Below, one piece after another: positions 1-12,441 of a stretch of 64,000 nt of DNA; position 1 is the stretch's first letter, and each line of letters starts with the position of its first letter. Under the pieces are notes generated by a model. That model ran no database searches. It had not been told where the DNA came from and saw only the letters and a program-made list of their open reading frames with translations. The DNA is from Oikopleura dioica. Lineage: Eukaryota; Chordata; Appendicularia; Copelata; Oikopleuridae. Location: the NCBI GenBank assembly GCA_907165135.1, contig OU015566.1:6618157-6682156 (forward strand), read 5' to 3'. The translations under genes were made by a program, and so were the position numbers.

Positions 1-589
<589 letters not shown>

Positions 590-1238
590 TCTGAAAACGC
601 AAATTTCATTAAAAAACGAAAATTTTCAATCAAACAAAATTTCTGTCAAAAATTTCTCAGTAAAAATGTCATTTTAAAGCGTGGTGTTGATTCTTCTGTA
701 CTTTAGTTCTCTCAAAAACAGTCCACTTTCATTTAGGCCAGCGGGGTTCCTGTAAACAATCTTTCGAAAATATTTTCCAGCCAGACATTACTCGCCGTTT
801 TGACTCACGCTGATTCAGAAAATTGACTACTCAGCGTCTTTTTTTCTCTCAGAACGCCCATTTTTTGCAAAAAAAGAGAAACATGATTTTTTCAATAGTG
901 TATTTTTGAAACTGAGAATACTGTAAATAATGTTACTGTAATGCATTTTGGAGTGAACTGCATTTTTGTCAGGAGAAAATGGCGCTTTTTTCAGTAAAGA
1001 AAAGGAGATTTTTCGATCCAGAGGATGAAAAAGAGCTGGAAGCAAAAGGAAAAGTTTAGCACAGAAAATAATACTTTTAAAAAGTTGGTTCGGCAATTTT
1101 TGAAATGAAAGATGTTTCGCTTTGTTTAGGAACTTGGAGGAGTAATACTGCGATTGCACCACTACGGGGAAATTGGTAGGGTTACAGTTAATTTATAATT
1201 ATAAGTTAGATGAACAGAGGAAGTTTCTTCTTGGTAGT
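590..1238. other. Intergenic, AT-rich
   Basis: About 650 bp between the cathepsin D-like start and the RASGEF1 stop. It holds poly-A/poly-T runs and a 111-codon minus-strand open frame (827-1162) with low-complexity Lys/Phe composition and no recognisable motif. No convincing gene or RNA seen. Confidence 0.5.
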
Positions 1239-4200
1239 TCATCCCGTCGATCTTTCGTTCTTCATGGAGCGGAATAGGCGCCGCTGCGATTTCTCAAACG
1301 AGCCAGATGGGTTTTGAATCGAAAAGGAGTGGTCGAACAGTTCTGAAAATTGTGTTAGAGATAATTCAAGAGTTTTCAGTAATTTACCTTTTTCATCTAA
1401 AGCTTGATAGCTGCTCATGTAGGTAATCAACCGTTCTCGTTTCGTAAACTGAATTCTTTTAGATCGCCAATGGTCAAAATCAGCAATCGGCCCGGTCAAC
1501 TCCTTCCAGCACTTGAGCTGCTGATCTGCCGCCAAATCGCCCGGATTCATGCACGGCTTCAGTCGGAAATAACAATCTTTCAGGAAAATCGAAAAGATCG
1601 GGATGAGGACGGGCGTGTTTCCTTCTGCTTCGAACATCTTCAGAATCACCCTGTAGTTCGAAAAGTTGCCTTGGGGATCACAAATGTGTTGGAGGACTTT
1701 GATCTTCGTATCTTCGATTTTGTCCCAGGTTTTGGAAAGTCTTTGGACACAGGGCGACGATAATCCGGCTGTCAGGGCCATGCAGGAATTCAGATTTCCT
1801 AAAAAAGTCGTTTGATAATAAGTAGTTCAATAGCAATGAGATAAATCTGTAGCTAATTAGACCTTCGAAGGTAGTTAATCGCTCAGGCTGAGTACTAAAA
1901 TGCGCGCTAACGGCTAAAAGAGGTAATAAAAACAAGTCCTCAGAGGAAAATCAGGAGCTTTTTCATTAATCGTCATCGCTTTAACGAGTTTAAAGTGCTG
2001 TTTTAGTCATGAAAATGTCAATAGTTCGCAAATCATTGTTGACTAGGGGGTTTATCATAGTAAATTTAAAGGAGAATCGCACCTAGTCGGCAACAGGAAA
2101 GCGCGGCGTCCAGGAAGAATTCAATCATCTCAACCCGATCTGACAGCTTCTGGCAGGACACGATCTGGCTCGCCACCAATTCTGAGAGTCGCGAGGACCA
2201 GCAAAGATAGTGGCTGACGTTGTTCAACGCTACTTTTCCTCGTTCCTTCCCCATCACTTCTGAAATGCCCTCGGTTAGTAACCAAACAGTTGATGGATTT
2301 CCTTACCTTCGCAGATTTCCGAGGATGTGATTTTGTCCATTTGATTCTGTTCTAGATAGGTGAGGTGTTCGGCGAAAGGTTCAGGGCTGTTCCCGCTCAG
2401 ATTCTTCAGCTGGACTCGGGCGGAGCTGGAGCCATTTGTGCAGCCACGATTTCGGATCAGCGACATGCTTAAAATTCAGTTTAGAAAAGGGTTTTTTCCA
2501 GTAGGAGCTCTATGCCGCGCTTTATTCTGAGAAAAACTGAAAAAACCTTGTAAGAATCGCCGAATTCACTTGAAATTGAACTTGATTTTGTAGCTCGATA
2601 GTATTCGCCTCTTTCATTTTGACAAATTGTCTCTCAAAAAAACTTGGCGGGAAAGGCTTGATATAGCGACGGCATCAACTGATGAGGGAAAAAAATATCG
2701 CTCGTAAAAATTTCAGGGCGTTGGGTTGTAATTTCAGGAATTTTCTAATCCACACTTTTTTTATCCAACTCGTCAAACTTGTCAACGAGATCAACGAGTT
2801 GACACCTGAGCAGTATTCAAACCCAATTACTTTCTATTAAGGGCATTTCTTATAAAAAAATTGGCTTACCTTTTGTTATGAAAATTGTTTCGTCTTGAGA
2901 TGACTGGGGATGTCAGAGCATTGCTGGCTGCCCAGCCGACTCTTCGGCTCTCGGCTTCTTCTTCCTTAAAAATTCCGTTAGCTCCAGTTAGGAGTTGATT
3001 ATCAAAAATGATGTGAATATTTGATCTCTAAGGAATATGTATTAATATTTAAAAGAGTCAACAAACCCCTGTCTTCTTTGAAAAATCGAAAAATTGACCG
3101 ATAAAAATACCGATAAATTGTCAGTCTAACCATAACCCTAGCCCTAGGAAAAAACCCAAATGTCGTAAGTTAGATTCTCTACTGTACCTCGATTACTCTA
3201 TAAGTTTTGATAGTTGGTACACAATCAAAAATCAAGCTCATCAATGGGGGTCTTCTTTTTACTTCGTTAAATCTCTATGATTCGCCTAGCTTCACTAGTT
3301 CATGTTGACGATTCTCTGATCAGAAAAGCAATAAGTAGTATTACTAGGAAAAAATGAGTATCCTTCTGGCAGTCAGTCCTTTGGCTCCGTAAAAAGTGTA
3401 CTTTTTATTGAGCAGAGCACTATCTTGTAGTCGTAAAAAGATCAAAATCGCGCGTGTCCCGCGACGGGATCATCGATTCTGTGCGCGCGATCAAACACTA
3501 CTCCTGGTTGTTTTCGGCAGCTCCTCTTTATTACGCCCCCCGTTGATCGCGAGATTTCATTCCGAGCTTGTTAATTAGCGATTTGAACACACGCTTTTGT
3601 TGACTCAAGTGCCGTGTTCTGAGGATCAGAAGGGCGAGCGCTGACGACGCTCTGTCTGCCCCGGAAGACTCTTTGCTCTTTGTTACTTACGATGTTTAGC
3701 TGTCCGACGATGTGGCAGATCTCGTTGAACTTGTCGAGGAACTCTTTGTGAGCGAAATCGCGGGGAAACGCGGCGACCCAGTGGTCCATCGCTCCGATTA
3801 GCGCCTAAAAAGTGATTATGGTACATTTGGTTCGTCTATCGGGATTCGCGAGCCCTGTTACTGTACTATTGGAAACCCTAAATGGTAGAAAAAGCGATAA
3901 GAAAGAGTCTTGTTTCCGAGATAACTCAGTACTTCTATTTTTCGAAGCGACAACCACGAAAGATTAGCTCTTTTCTACTCGATCGTCAGATCTCGCCGCC
4001 TTAGCGGAAGTCGTTTACTTCCGAGAATTCCGCAAAGTGCTACCACACGTTTTCGGTTGTAATCACTGATTACAAGTACCCCTGACCGTGTCCCCTAATC
4101 AGATTCAAATGAGCGCGCCAAAGTTTTGCGCCCCTTTTCGTAAAACAAAAATATTTATTTGGCGGCGGAGGGGATCATCCAGCTGGTGGTTGATTAACTG

Positions 4201-5983
4201 CAAAGTCATGTTGCGGAACCGAGGCGAGGCTGGCACCGGTTCAAGATTATTTCTATTCTTTTGGATAAAAAATGGTTGATAAAAGAGAGGCTAAAATTAG
4301 CGCTGATGTTTATATTTTTACCTTTTGATTATTACATAAAGAAGCGTCGAAATTAATTGTTTCTGGAATGAATGTAGATTGAACTCGTCTAGTTCTTCTT
4401 CTTTTGATGTGTGATTTTAGGGGAGTGGGAGGTTGGGAAGCTGAAACTGCGAGAAGATTGTTTTCTGATTCGGAAATGGTCTTTTTTGGGATGAAACTTT
4501 TGCCAAAATTTGATTTATTGCTTGTTGGATTTTTTGGCATGCGCGGCTGTTTCCCCCTTCCTGAGTGTTCTTGAGACAACATCCTGGAGCAGGGCGTAGA
4601 GCTCGTTCAGCAAGCCCTTCAAGGAGGACGTTGGGCTGACCGAAGAGTGCCCGCCCGATGAGCAAATAGATCAATCTTTCGTGGTCCGATTCGGCGGAGA
4701 CATCTCGTAAGCTGTCTGAACGAAAGTTAGCTCGAGCGTCGAGAGTAAGAAAAGTTGGGCGACCTAATTACTCTTTCGTGTTTATTTCTAGGCTGATCAA
4801 AAATAAAACTGTCATTTTTGGGCACCTTTATTTGGTTAATCAAAAATAATCCCCGCAAACTCTTTCTTGAACTCCTCCGGTAGTGAATCCGGATCAAACA
4901 ATTAGGAACCGCAAACAGGGAAAATTTCCCAGCTGCAATAATACCAAGTTCAAATGTTTATTATAAGGGAGGCATACGAGTGACATTTCTCATGTCAAAT
5001 CTTGTGACAGCCAGAGCTAATATATTTTGACCCGCGGAGGTCAACGCGATCAAAGGGTGTTTCCCAGGTCTAAAAAGGTGTAAGAGCCCGCTGGGTCCCA
5101 TCGGAGAGGGGTAAATAAACTTCAACTTCAAGGTTTATCGTTTGATAGATGTGATTGTTCAAGGACCACTGGATGTCGCTAAATAGACCAGTGGAGAGCA
5201 CTTATTGGCAGCTGCCCAAGGAAAATGCCCGTACCTGCCAAGCAAGCAAGGTACGCAGATTTTGCACTTTTCATTTGTTTGCAGCCAAAAATGGACAATT
5301 CAAAGTTTACTCAGGTGCTGAAAAAATCATTTTCTCTTGTTTTATTGAGTGATGAAAACAGTGGGATGTTTGAGAATTGTGAATTTATTACTGTTTCTTT
5401 TCAAACTGACTAAAAAATCCCGAAGAGTCCGAAAGGAAAATTGAATGGATCAACATATTGATCCGATTATACGAATGACACGAAGGAAATCAGAAAACGA
5501 GGGGATCAGAGGGCAATTATCGCGAAATTTGGATTTGCTTGTCGCAAAGAAGTGCACCTGCGTGACCGTTGACGCTTGGAATTTAATTTGAAAGGGCTTG
5601 CCTGAGCTGTTTGACTAGTCATTTTGGGACAAGCTACCGGATTTTATCAATGAGAAAATATCATTTCATAAATAAAAAATTGTGCTAGAAACGTAAAAAT
5701 GCGGATTTCTGTTGAGAATCTTGCGATTAAAATGTTTGTAAACTTGCCCATCCCGGATCAAAGGGCGGTGATGTTTTGGTCAGAAAATGCGGAGTACAAC
5801 TCCTTATTCGTTACTCGTTCCTTTCTAGTATTTTAAAAAGTTACCTTTTACGAAAGAATCGTTATTCGTTGCTTCAGTATTCACGGATATCCTCGAATTT
5901 CGGTATGAAATTCGACTTCCAGCGAATCCAGGAGCTTGTTGTAAAAGAACATCGAGTACCAAGTTCTGCAGCTCTTCCGTCAT
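1239..5983 (-). CDS. RASGEF1: RASGEF1-family Ras/Rap guanine-nucleotide exchange factor
   Basis: Promotes GDP-GTP exchange on Ras/Rap GTPases at membranes. The catalytic CDC25 (RasGEF) domain is well supported by exons 2307-2466, 2083-2259, 1388-1798 and 1239-1342; landmarks are PFAEHLTYLEQNQM, WSSRLSELVASQI, GNLNSCMAL, RLSKTWDKI, NFSNYR and IFSIFLKDCYF. The terminal QRRLFRSMKNE resembles RASGEF1 C-termini. An N-terminal REM domain is inferred from exon 3691-3804 (WVAAFPRDFAHKEFLDKF) and an exon starting near 4715 (LIYLLIGRALFGQPNVLLEG). A candidate first exon, 5845-5983, starts MTEELQNLVLDVLLQQ and ends in the matching phase. The catalytic part is secure. The join from 3691 to about 2480 was not resolved, the long introns are unusual here, and the REM exon seems to change frame near 4622. 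Confidence 0.7.
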
Positions 5984-6961
5984 CTTCTGTCAAATCTCTT
6001 GTCACTACGATCTTTCTTCTAACAGCGCCCTCTTTTTCTTTCTTTCTAAAGATCCATCATTCTCTTTCTTGACGTTGATGGAAGAACTCGGCGCTGGAAA
6101 AAAGGGTTTGGCTCCCGGTGAGAAAAAAATATCGTGGAAAAAAATTCAGTGGGGTCGCTCTTTTCTGCGCAAGTCCGCGTTTAGCTTGGCTTGAGCTGCG
6201 TGGCCCGCGGCGGCGCTACTACGATGCTCCTCCATTTTGTGCTCCTCCACTACAATCTCATTCATTCAATGAAAGCAACAAATCTCATCGCGCTATTGAA
6301 ATTCGTCACTACGCGCAAGCGAGGCGCAGTCAATTCAAGCGCGGCTACGTTTTTTTCTTCATTCATTCAAGCACCTTGCTTCCATTCATAATGTTGGTAA
6401 AGCTCCTTTGAAACCCCGAAGAATAGAGCCTGAGAAATTCTCATCAATTATGGATTTTTTACGTTTCAGAAGTGTCAAGCTGACCAAAGCTTTCATAAAA
6501 AAACAACCTTTTTTGAAGCTATGTTTTTTTCGAAATCTGATTGGCCGATCGGCCGAATGGTGAAATCTGATTGGTCCAAAGTTTGGCCAAAACTTTGGTC
6601 AAAATTAATGGCAATTTTTAATTCAAAAGTCCTGCTTTTCGGCGGTTTTCTTTGATCTTTTATGATTTCCCAAGCTCCTAAGAAGGTCCTAAAAAAATCG
6701 GATAATCCGCCGACTAAAACACCATTATTCTCACTACTAAAATAACATGTTTATTCAAGGTACAGAAAATAAAGTCGAGCAAAGAACATTCATACGACAA
6801 CAAAAGCCGGGAAGCGGGCGTACAGTGGCTTTCGCAGGGCTAAATATTTGGCGACAGAGTTTAATTTACGCTGATTTTACTGTTTACTCGAACTGCCCAG
6901 TTGTCGAAATTACTCGATTTTCCGTTTGGTTTTTGATTGTATCAAAAATTTGTTTACAATT
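5984..6961. other. Intergenic between RASGEF1 and the Kelch gene
   Basis: About 980 bp. A locally GC-rich patch around 6140-6260 contrasts with AT-rich flanks, and short palindromic sequence occurs near 6540-6570. Open frames here show no domain. No gene called. Confidence 0.4.
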
Positions 6962-9677
6962 TCAAACGAGGCCACTGAGTTTTTTCCTCGAACTGCTCAA
7001 AAAATTCTTTGACAGGTGTTTTGAGCGGGGTGACCTTGATTTAGCCCTGGACAGAGGTGGAATTGGAGAAAGAAGCCGCTCGCTTTCTAGGTCGAAGCAT
7101 TCGACCGAAATGATTCCGACTGACCCAGTCTGAAAATTAACAATCAAGTTTTTCATAGATTTATGGGTTTGATCTGTACCTCGTATGAAATTCGTTGCTC
7201 GCCGCCGAGAATGTATATTCGCTCGTTAGCAATTACAGCGCTCAAGTTGTGCCGAGGGACGGATATTTTAACTTTCAATTCGGTCTCAAGGCTGACTATA
7301 AATAACTTCATGTGCTTGATAAGGTCACTATCCTAAAAGCGGTACTCGAGCACAAATTTGCGCGGCGACCGCAAATTTGACCGTGGCCTATCACTTGCCA
7401 AATATTGTCCATTGCTTTGTACATCGATATCTTGTCTGTTGATACGTACTCGCTATTCGGCAACCTTTTTTGATGTTTCGAATTGGACGTATGAAACATT
7501 GTTAAACAAGTCTGAAACGCATCCTTTCGCGACCACCAATATTAAACAGCTGATCGCGCCAAGCTACTGCGGCTAAGATAAAAAATCAGGGTCTATAAAA
7601 CCAGCCACGTTTTTTCTTTTCTTATCGAATTCTTATCAACTTGGCGAGGCGTATTGCAAGCACTTGAGAAACACTACTTACCGGAATTCATGACCGGAAA
7701 GGGCAGTGGCGGCTGGCGATGCCACTCCTCCGTCTCCAAGTTGAAACTTTCCACGACACTTGAGAACTGGTTCAAGAATGTGCTCCTGTTTTAAACATTC
7801 GGCAAAACAGGATTTTTCTTGAGACCAGCGCCTAATCGGTCCAACGTCGATTTTCTTGATCCCTCCAATTAGCCAAATCGAATCGAGATAAAGCGAGCAC
7901 GCGAAGTGAATTCTCGACCACTTCATTTCTCCAATCGTCGACCAGGAGTTGTTTTCCGGGTCGAACATCTGGACGGGCTTGACGAGCTTGTTATGGCCAT
8001 CTTGGCCGCCGATAACAATTATCTTCTTTTGGTAAAGAACGCAAGAGTGGTTGTATCGCCCAATTGGCATGTTTTCCAAGGTTGTCCATTCGTCCTCGTT
8101 TACATCGTATCTATCCAGGATTAGGATCTTCATGATTATTCTAATTTCACCTGTAGGTTTTCGACGAGACGTTGACTTCCGGAGCTCTTGAATCTTCGTA
8201 ATCGCCAGAGTAATTACTATCTTCGCGCGAAGCCCGGCAACCGCCAATCACATAGCAATACTCGCCCAGCTTGACAACTTGGAAAGCCATCAAGTCTGAC
8301 GGAAACTCGCTACATACAAATTTATATCCAGGAAGCACCTTTGATGGATCGTACCTGAAGTGTTCCCAGTGATCGTTATGCTCGCTGAATTTATAAATGA
8401 CATTGTTCGCGTTGAGCTTTTTGAGATTCCTGCCGCCGAAGAGCATCATTTCTCCGGAACGTGGCGACGCTGTCCGGAAATGGTCCCCGTTCTCCGACAC
8501 GATCGACGTATTCAGCGAAGAAGAGGAGAGCTCGATCTTTGTTTCTTCAGCAAACTTTTCTTTTTCGTCCGGAGGAAGCAGCGGAGGAACTTTTTCAGGT
8601 GGTGGATTGCCGCGGTTGAGAAGCTCCGATCTTTTGTAACGAATGCCGTCCTGAAATCATCGATTATCAAGGAACTTTGGGCAAAATACCTCGCTGAATA
8701 AAACTTGCTTCTTTCCATTTATAGCTTTGTGTTTGTACGCGGTCAGTATCAGTTTTTGGCAGTACTCATTTTCGACCAGCCAAGGTTTTTGTTCAACGAT
8801 TTTGGAAAGTTCCTCCAGCGTCAGATTCTGAAAATGAAACGACTCGAAGGAGAAGAAAACTCACCTCGAGGCGTATTTTAGAAAGCAGAATAGGAATATG
8901 CTCAGAGTTTTTGCCCGCTACTTCGACCCAAGCTGCGAATGTATCGAATATTTCTCGCTCATCGACTTCTATTTCATCTTTTGATAGAAGGGCCACAAAA
9001 CAACCAGCTAGAAAGACTTCGGTTTGCTTTAAAAATGATTTGATCTTACCATGAAACTTTGAAAGATTCGGCTGGAGCTTCAAACATCTGAAATGTCGGC
9101 AAAGAAAGGCGATGATCGTGTTAACTGTTTCATGCTCTTCTTTTTCTCGGAAATACTCGAGGATTCCTATCAGCGTAAACCACTCTTTGTCGATCTTTTT
9201 GTATGTCTCCATCAAAACTCCGCTAAGCAAGTGCTCGATGAGACCTTCTATTTCCATTTTTGATCCGATCAAAAGAAGAGGCAGCAGCTGATCCCTCCGT
9301 AGCGTGATTTCTCCGTAATAAATAAAATCTAAATCTTCGTTATCGATTTTTGAAATCAAGGAAGACTCACCAAGAATAATTTTGAACAAGTCCGCCGTCA
9401 AAAAATCGAGCTTGATTTCCTTTCGCTGCATCGAATTCGCGTTCTGCAAGTTTTTCTCCGTCGACAGAAGAATTTTCTTCAAATGTTTTGACTGACTGGC
9501 GAGTATTACCGAATGACAAGGGAATGCGACGTTTTCTACTGTGACGAGGCAATCGGTGAGTTTCTTGTCTCGCCAAAGAGCGGCGATATTACGCCACCCT
9601 CGTACTGCATGATTTCTCTGGTGCAGAGGTGGTTCCATTTTCTCGTTTTTTGATAATGATGGTTTTTGAATTTTCAT
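6962..9677 (-). CDS. KLHL: Kelch-like (BTB-BACK-Kelch) protein
   Basis: Likely substrate adaptor of a CUL3 ubiquitin ligase. From the ATG at 9677 the order is: a BTB/POZ domain (LTDCLVTVENVAFPCHSVIL, then LDFIYYGEITL across a 36-nt intron); a BACK domain (VALLSKDEIEVDEREIFDTF, AAWVEVAG); and at least three Kelch blades (ASPRSGEMMLFGG; VLYQKKIIVIGGQDGH with NSWSTIGEMKWSRIHFACSL; SVPRHNLSAVIANERIYILGG). Introns are 36-50 nt with GT-AG ends and several are multiples of three, so open frames read through them. The exon joins between 7240 and 7680 are not fully resolved. Length and domain order fit the KLHL family; the specific paralogue cannot be named. Confidence 0.85.
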
Positions 9678-9798
9678 TTAGTGACAATCTAAAAAATATC
9701 CCTTCTAGAAAACATCAAAGTTAGCTTCAAAGTTCAGACGGCTTGATACTTCAGTCAACTCAAATCAAAAGTACCAAGAGTTTGAGATGATTTTAAGG

Positions 9799-9834
9799 GT
9801 TAGGGTTAAGGTTAGGGTTAGGGTTAGGTTATCA
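9799..9834. repeat. Interstitial telomere-like TTAGGG repeat
   Basis: Several imperfect units of the vertebrate/tunicate telomeric hexamer, interrupted by TTAAGG and ending TTAGG, in the space between the divergent Kelch gene and the first Cys-rich secreted gene. Too short and too far from an end to be a telomere in this window. Confidence 0.8.
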
Positions 9835-9976
9835 AATGCAGAAAACTTACTGATAAGATTTTTTGTGAGAATAGACCAGATGTCTTTATAAGTCAAATTT
9901 TTCCGAGACAAATTTTCCGACCATGTGGTTGATTCCCATCAGAATCCTTCAGAATGTCAGTCCTGACTGATTAGTT

Positions 9977-10968
9977 ATGCAAGAGATGATCATAAGCGCC
10001 ATTTTTCTAATTTTCAGTGCTTTTGCGCAAGAATGCCCGTAAGTACTTAGACTTCAGTCTCAAGACATTTGATCTTTTATCCTTATGCAGACTCGACTAC
10101 AATTACTGTAAAATTCTGTGCGAGACTGACTACTGCATAAGCATCTGCGAGCGAGAGTACGACTGTATGATTGATTAATAAGATAAAAACTCATTAATTT
10201 TAGTGTGCAATGACAACTGTCCTTGTGAGAAAAACTGCCCCTTTGGCTGCGAAGGCTGCGACAACCCGATCTGTCCTGCTGAGGAATGCTCTGATCCTTG
10301 CTACGGGCTCGAGAGCTGCGAGACATTCGTAAACAGCTGTGAAGTCACGCCTTCTTTCAATAATACCATTGCTGAGACTCAAGGAAGCAAGAGTTATAAA
10401 ATCTCTGCAGATGTCAAATGCGGCGAAATTCCCGACGAGTGGGCGAACATCATTCATGTCAATACAGGAAGTTCTTGGGACGTTCTTGGTGACAGATATT
10501 TTGCACTCTTTATCAATTCGACTGACTTGATGAAATTCTGTGGGCCATTAAATTGTTTATTGTAGAAAACTGGATTCAGAAAATACTCATCAAAGTATTA
10601 TTCACATGACCAAAGGTGGATACCGAGGGGAATTTGGGGACCGCTACTTTGCGGTTTGGCATGTGCCAGATCAAAGGCTTAAAATAAACGGTCCATTTTT
10701 AAATGGTAACAAATTTTACGAGGTCGAGTACTTTGCTGAGTGTCAGGAGAATACGTGGACAACAATCTCAATTCAACAAGTTGAAGTCGAGAGAAGGGTG
10801 CTCGAACTTTCCTTATTTCAGGATGGCAACCTTCTAGTATCAAGACAGCTTCAGCAAGACGAAGCGTTTATCGGCCCGATTGAGGTCTATGCTGGAAGTT
10901 GGGAACTGCAACCAGCGACATTTTTCCGAATCAAGAATTTTGTTCATTCTTCTCGATTACCACAATAA
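9977..10968 (+). CDS. Secreted Cys-rich / beta-sandwich protein, copy 1 (structure disturbed)
   Basis: Exon 1 (9977-10038) encodes a signal peptide, MQEMIISAIFLIFSAFAQ. The next two exons encode a Cys-rich module with CPCEKNCPFGCEGC, followed by the first half of a concanavalin A/LamG-like domain (WANIIHVNTG, GDRYFALF). That domain stops at 10563-10565 after MKFCGPLN. A second partial copy of the same domain follows in another frame (IIHMTKGGYRGEFGDRYFAV to FFRIKNF, stop 10968). Compared with copy 3 the gene has one and a half domains and a broken junction. It may be a recombinant between two ancestral copies, a two-domain gene with an intron I cannot place, or a decaying copy. Function unknown; secreted, and in this lineage house or gut secretion is only a guess. 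Confidence 0.55.
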
Positions 10969-11110
10969 AAATTTTATTCGCTCGAGTCTACTACTTAATT
11001 TAAGAAAATTTGCATGTCAAAGGTCTAACGCAAAATTCATATTTACACTGTTGTGGTTTCATAATTTGAACTTTCTCATTTTTGGTCAGTCTGAAGCTTT
11101 CCCCGCAATT

Positions 11111-11774
11111 ATGCAAGAGATACGTCAGCCAACTTTCGTTTTGATATTTCTGGGAGCTTTTGCTCGAGCATGCCCGTAAGTTAGTTGATAAACACTTCCT
11201 AGTACATCTCAAACAACCAATTTTCATAAGTGACACTGAGCTTGGAGAAGAATGCAAGGACATATCATATGTCACATATGCCGAGTTGAATTTTCTCGCT
11301 GTCGACTTCTTTGCGAGAGCGATTACTGTTTGAACCAGAGAAAGGTTCAGAATTTCAGCAGAAGTCTTTTGCGGCGAAATTCCATCTACAGTAGGCTGGA
11401 AAGAGTGGCGAAACATTATTCATGTCAATACAGGCACTAATTGGGATGTTTTGGGCGACAGATATTTTACACTATTTATAAACGCACAAGGATACATGAA
11501 ATTCGATGGATCCTTGAAAGGAGAACAATATGATATGGTCGCTTTTTTCCCAATTTGAACGACTGGCGAATGGAACACTTATACAGTCCAGCAGATTGAA
11601 GTTGATGGAACCCTTGAATTATCACTTTCTATTGATGATAAGGTCCTCGGTACTTTTGATGTTGAACTAGAAGATGCATTTTCTGGAAAGCTGTATGTAA
11701 ATGTCGCAAATGAGTTTCATGGTGCTGCTGACTTTTTTCCCGTTCGCTACTTTTATCACCAAACATTTCAATAA
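11111..11774 (+). pseudogene. Degenerate copy 2 of the secreted Cys-rich / beta-sandwich family
   Basis: It retains the signal-peptide exon (ATG at 11111, MQEIRQPTFVLIFLGAFAR), a GTAAGT donor and the 3' domain (WRNIIHVNTG, GDRYFTLF, TTGEWNTY, FFPVRYFYHQTFQ, stop 11774). Relative to copy 3 it carries a small internal duplication near 11262-11280. It lacks the whole middle of the Cys-rich module and the start of the domain, and has an in-frame TGA at about 11557. These breaks make it a pseudogene unless splicing removes them. Confidence 0.8.
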
Positions 11775-11850
11775 AAAGCTTAACAAAAAAGGTCGATTTA
11801 TTGAATTATCAGTTTTATATATTTTTCAAACAGCAGGTTAGAGTATGCAA

Positions 11851-12114
11851 CTAGCATTTTTCAAGCGTCCGCCAAACTCTCTCTTGTCGATTACGCTCTT
11901 CCTGGTGCTCTTCCTGATGCTCTTTGAGAAACTGTAAAAACAATCGTTGTCGTTGGAGAAAACTCTCTTCTGTTTCTTTCATCGGGCCTTCGATGTACTC
12001 TTCTATCTTCGAGATTCTGCGAAATTGCCAAAACTCGAACCAAAAAAGAACAAGTACTAAAAGCGAAAGAACCAGGGCAATCAAACACCCAAGGAAACAG
12101 TTTTCTGGTTTCAT
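11851..12114 (-). CDS. Small single-pass membrane protein with C-terminal coiled coil
   Basis: 87-residue open frame lying antisense between two members of the tandem family. Residues about 8-28 form one strongly hydrophobic helix (FLGCLIALVLSLLVLVLFWF). The rest is charged, Glu/Gln/Arg-rich and predicted helical or coiled-coil (EEYIEGPMKETEESFLQRQ). A TATA motif stands just upstream and the ATG follows a TTTTTAG, which could be a splice or trans-splice acceptor. No family recognised; single exon, so the call rests on composition and promoter context. Confidence 0.5.
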   Translation of the reverse strand: MKPENCFLGCLIALVLSLLVLVLFWFEFWQFRRISKIEEYIEGPMKETEESFLQRQRLFLQFLKEHQEEHQEERNRQERVWRTLEKC

Positions 12115-12136
12115 CTAAAAATTTCAGATGCATCCC

Positions 12137-12144
12137 TTTTTATA
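12137..12144 (-). promoter_or_regulatory. Candidate TATA box for the small membrane protein
   Basis: On the minus strand this reads TATAAAAA, about 25 bp before the ATG at 12114. Spacing is tight for a canonical promoter but compatible with a very short leader or trans-spliced mRNA. Confidence 0.4.
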
Positions 12145-12441
12145 CTCGCGATTAATCATTGACAATCATTTTTTAGCGACTTGTCACTAAGTACGTGAAC
12201 AAACGTGAGAAATTCCAATGGATTCTTGATCCATCGCGCAAACGATTATGCAATTCTTCTCACTAGAAGTCACTTGAATTGATCCACCATGAGAATTTTA
12301 TTATAGTCGTTTCACAAAATTTGCATATGCGCAGAAACGCAATCATGCCATGAAAATTTCATATTTACACTTCTGTGTCTTCATCGTTTGAACTTTCTCT
12401 TTTTCTTTGATCCGCCACCTAAAGTTTGACCCACAATAACT

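Noticed and set aside
827-1162. 111-codon minus-strand frame
   Set aside because: Low-complexity Lys/Phe/Ser composition in AT-rich DNA, no motif or splice context.
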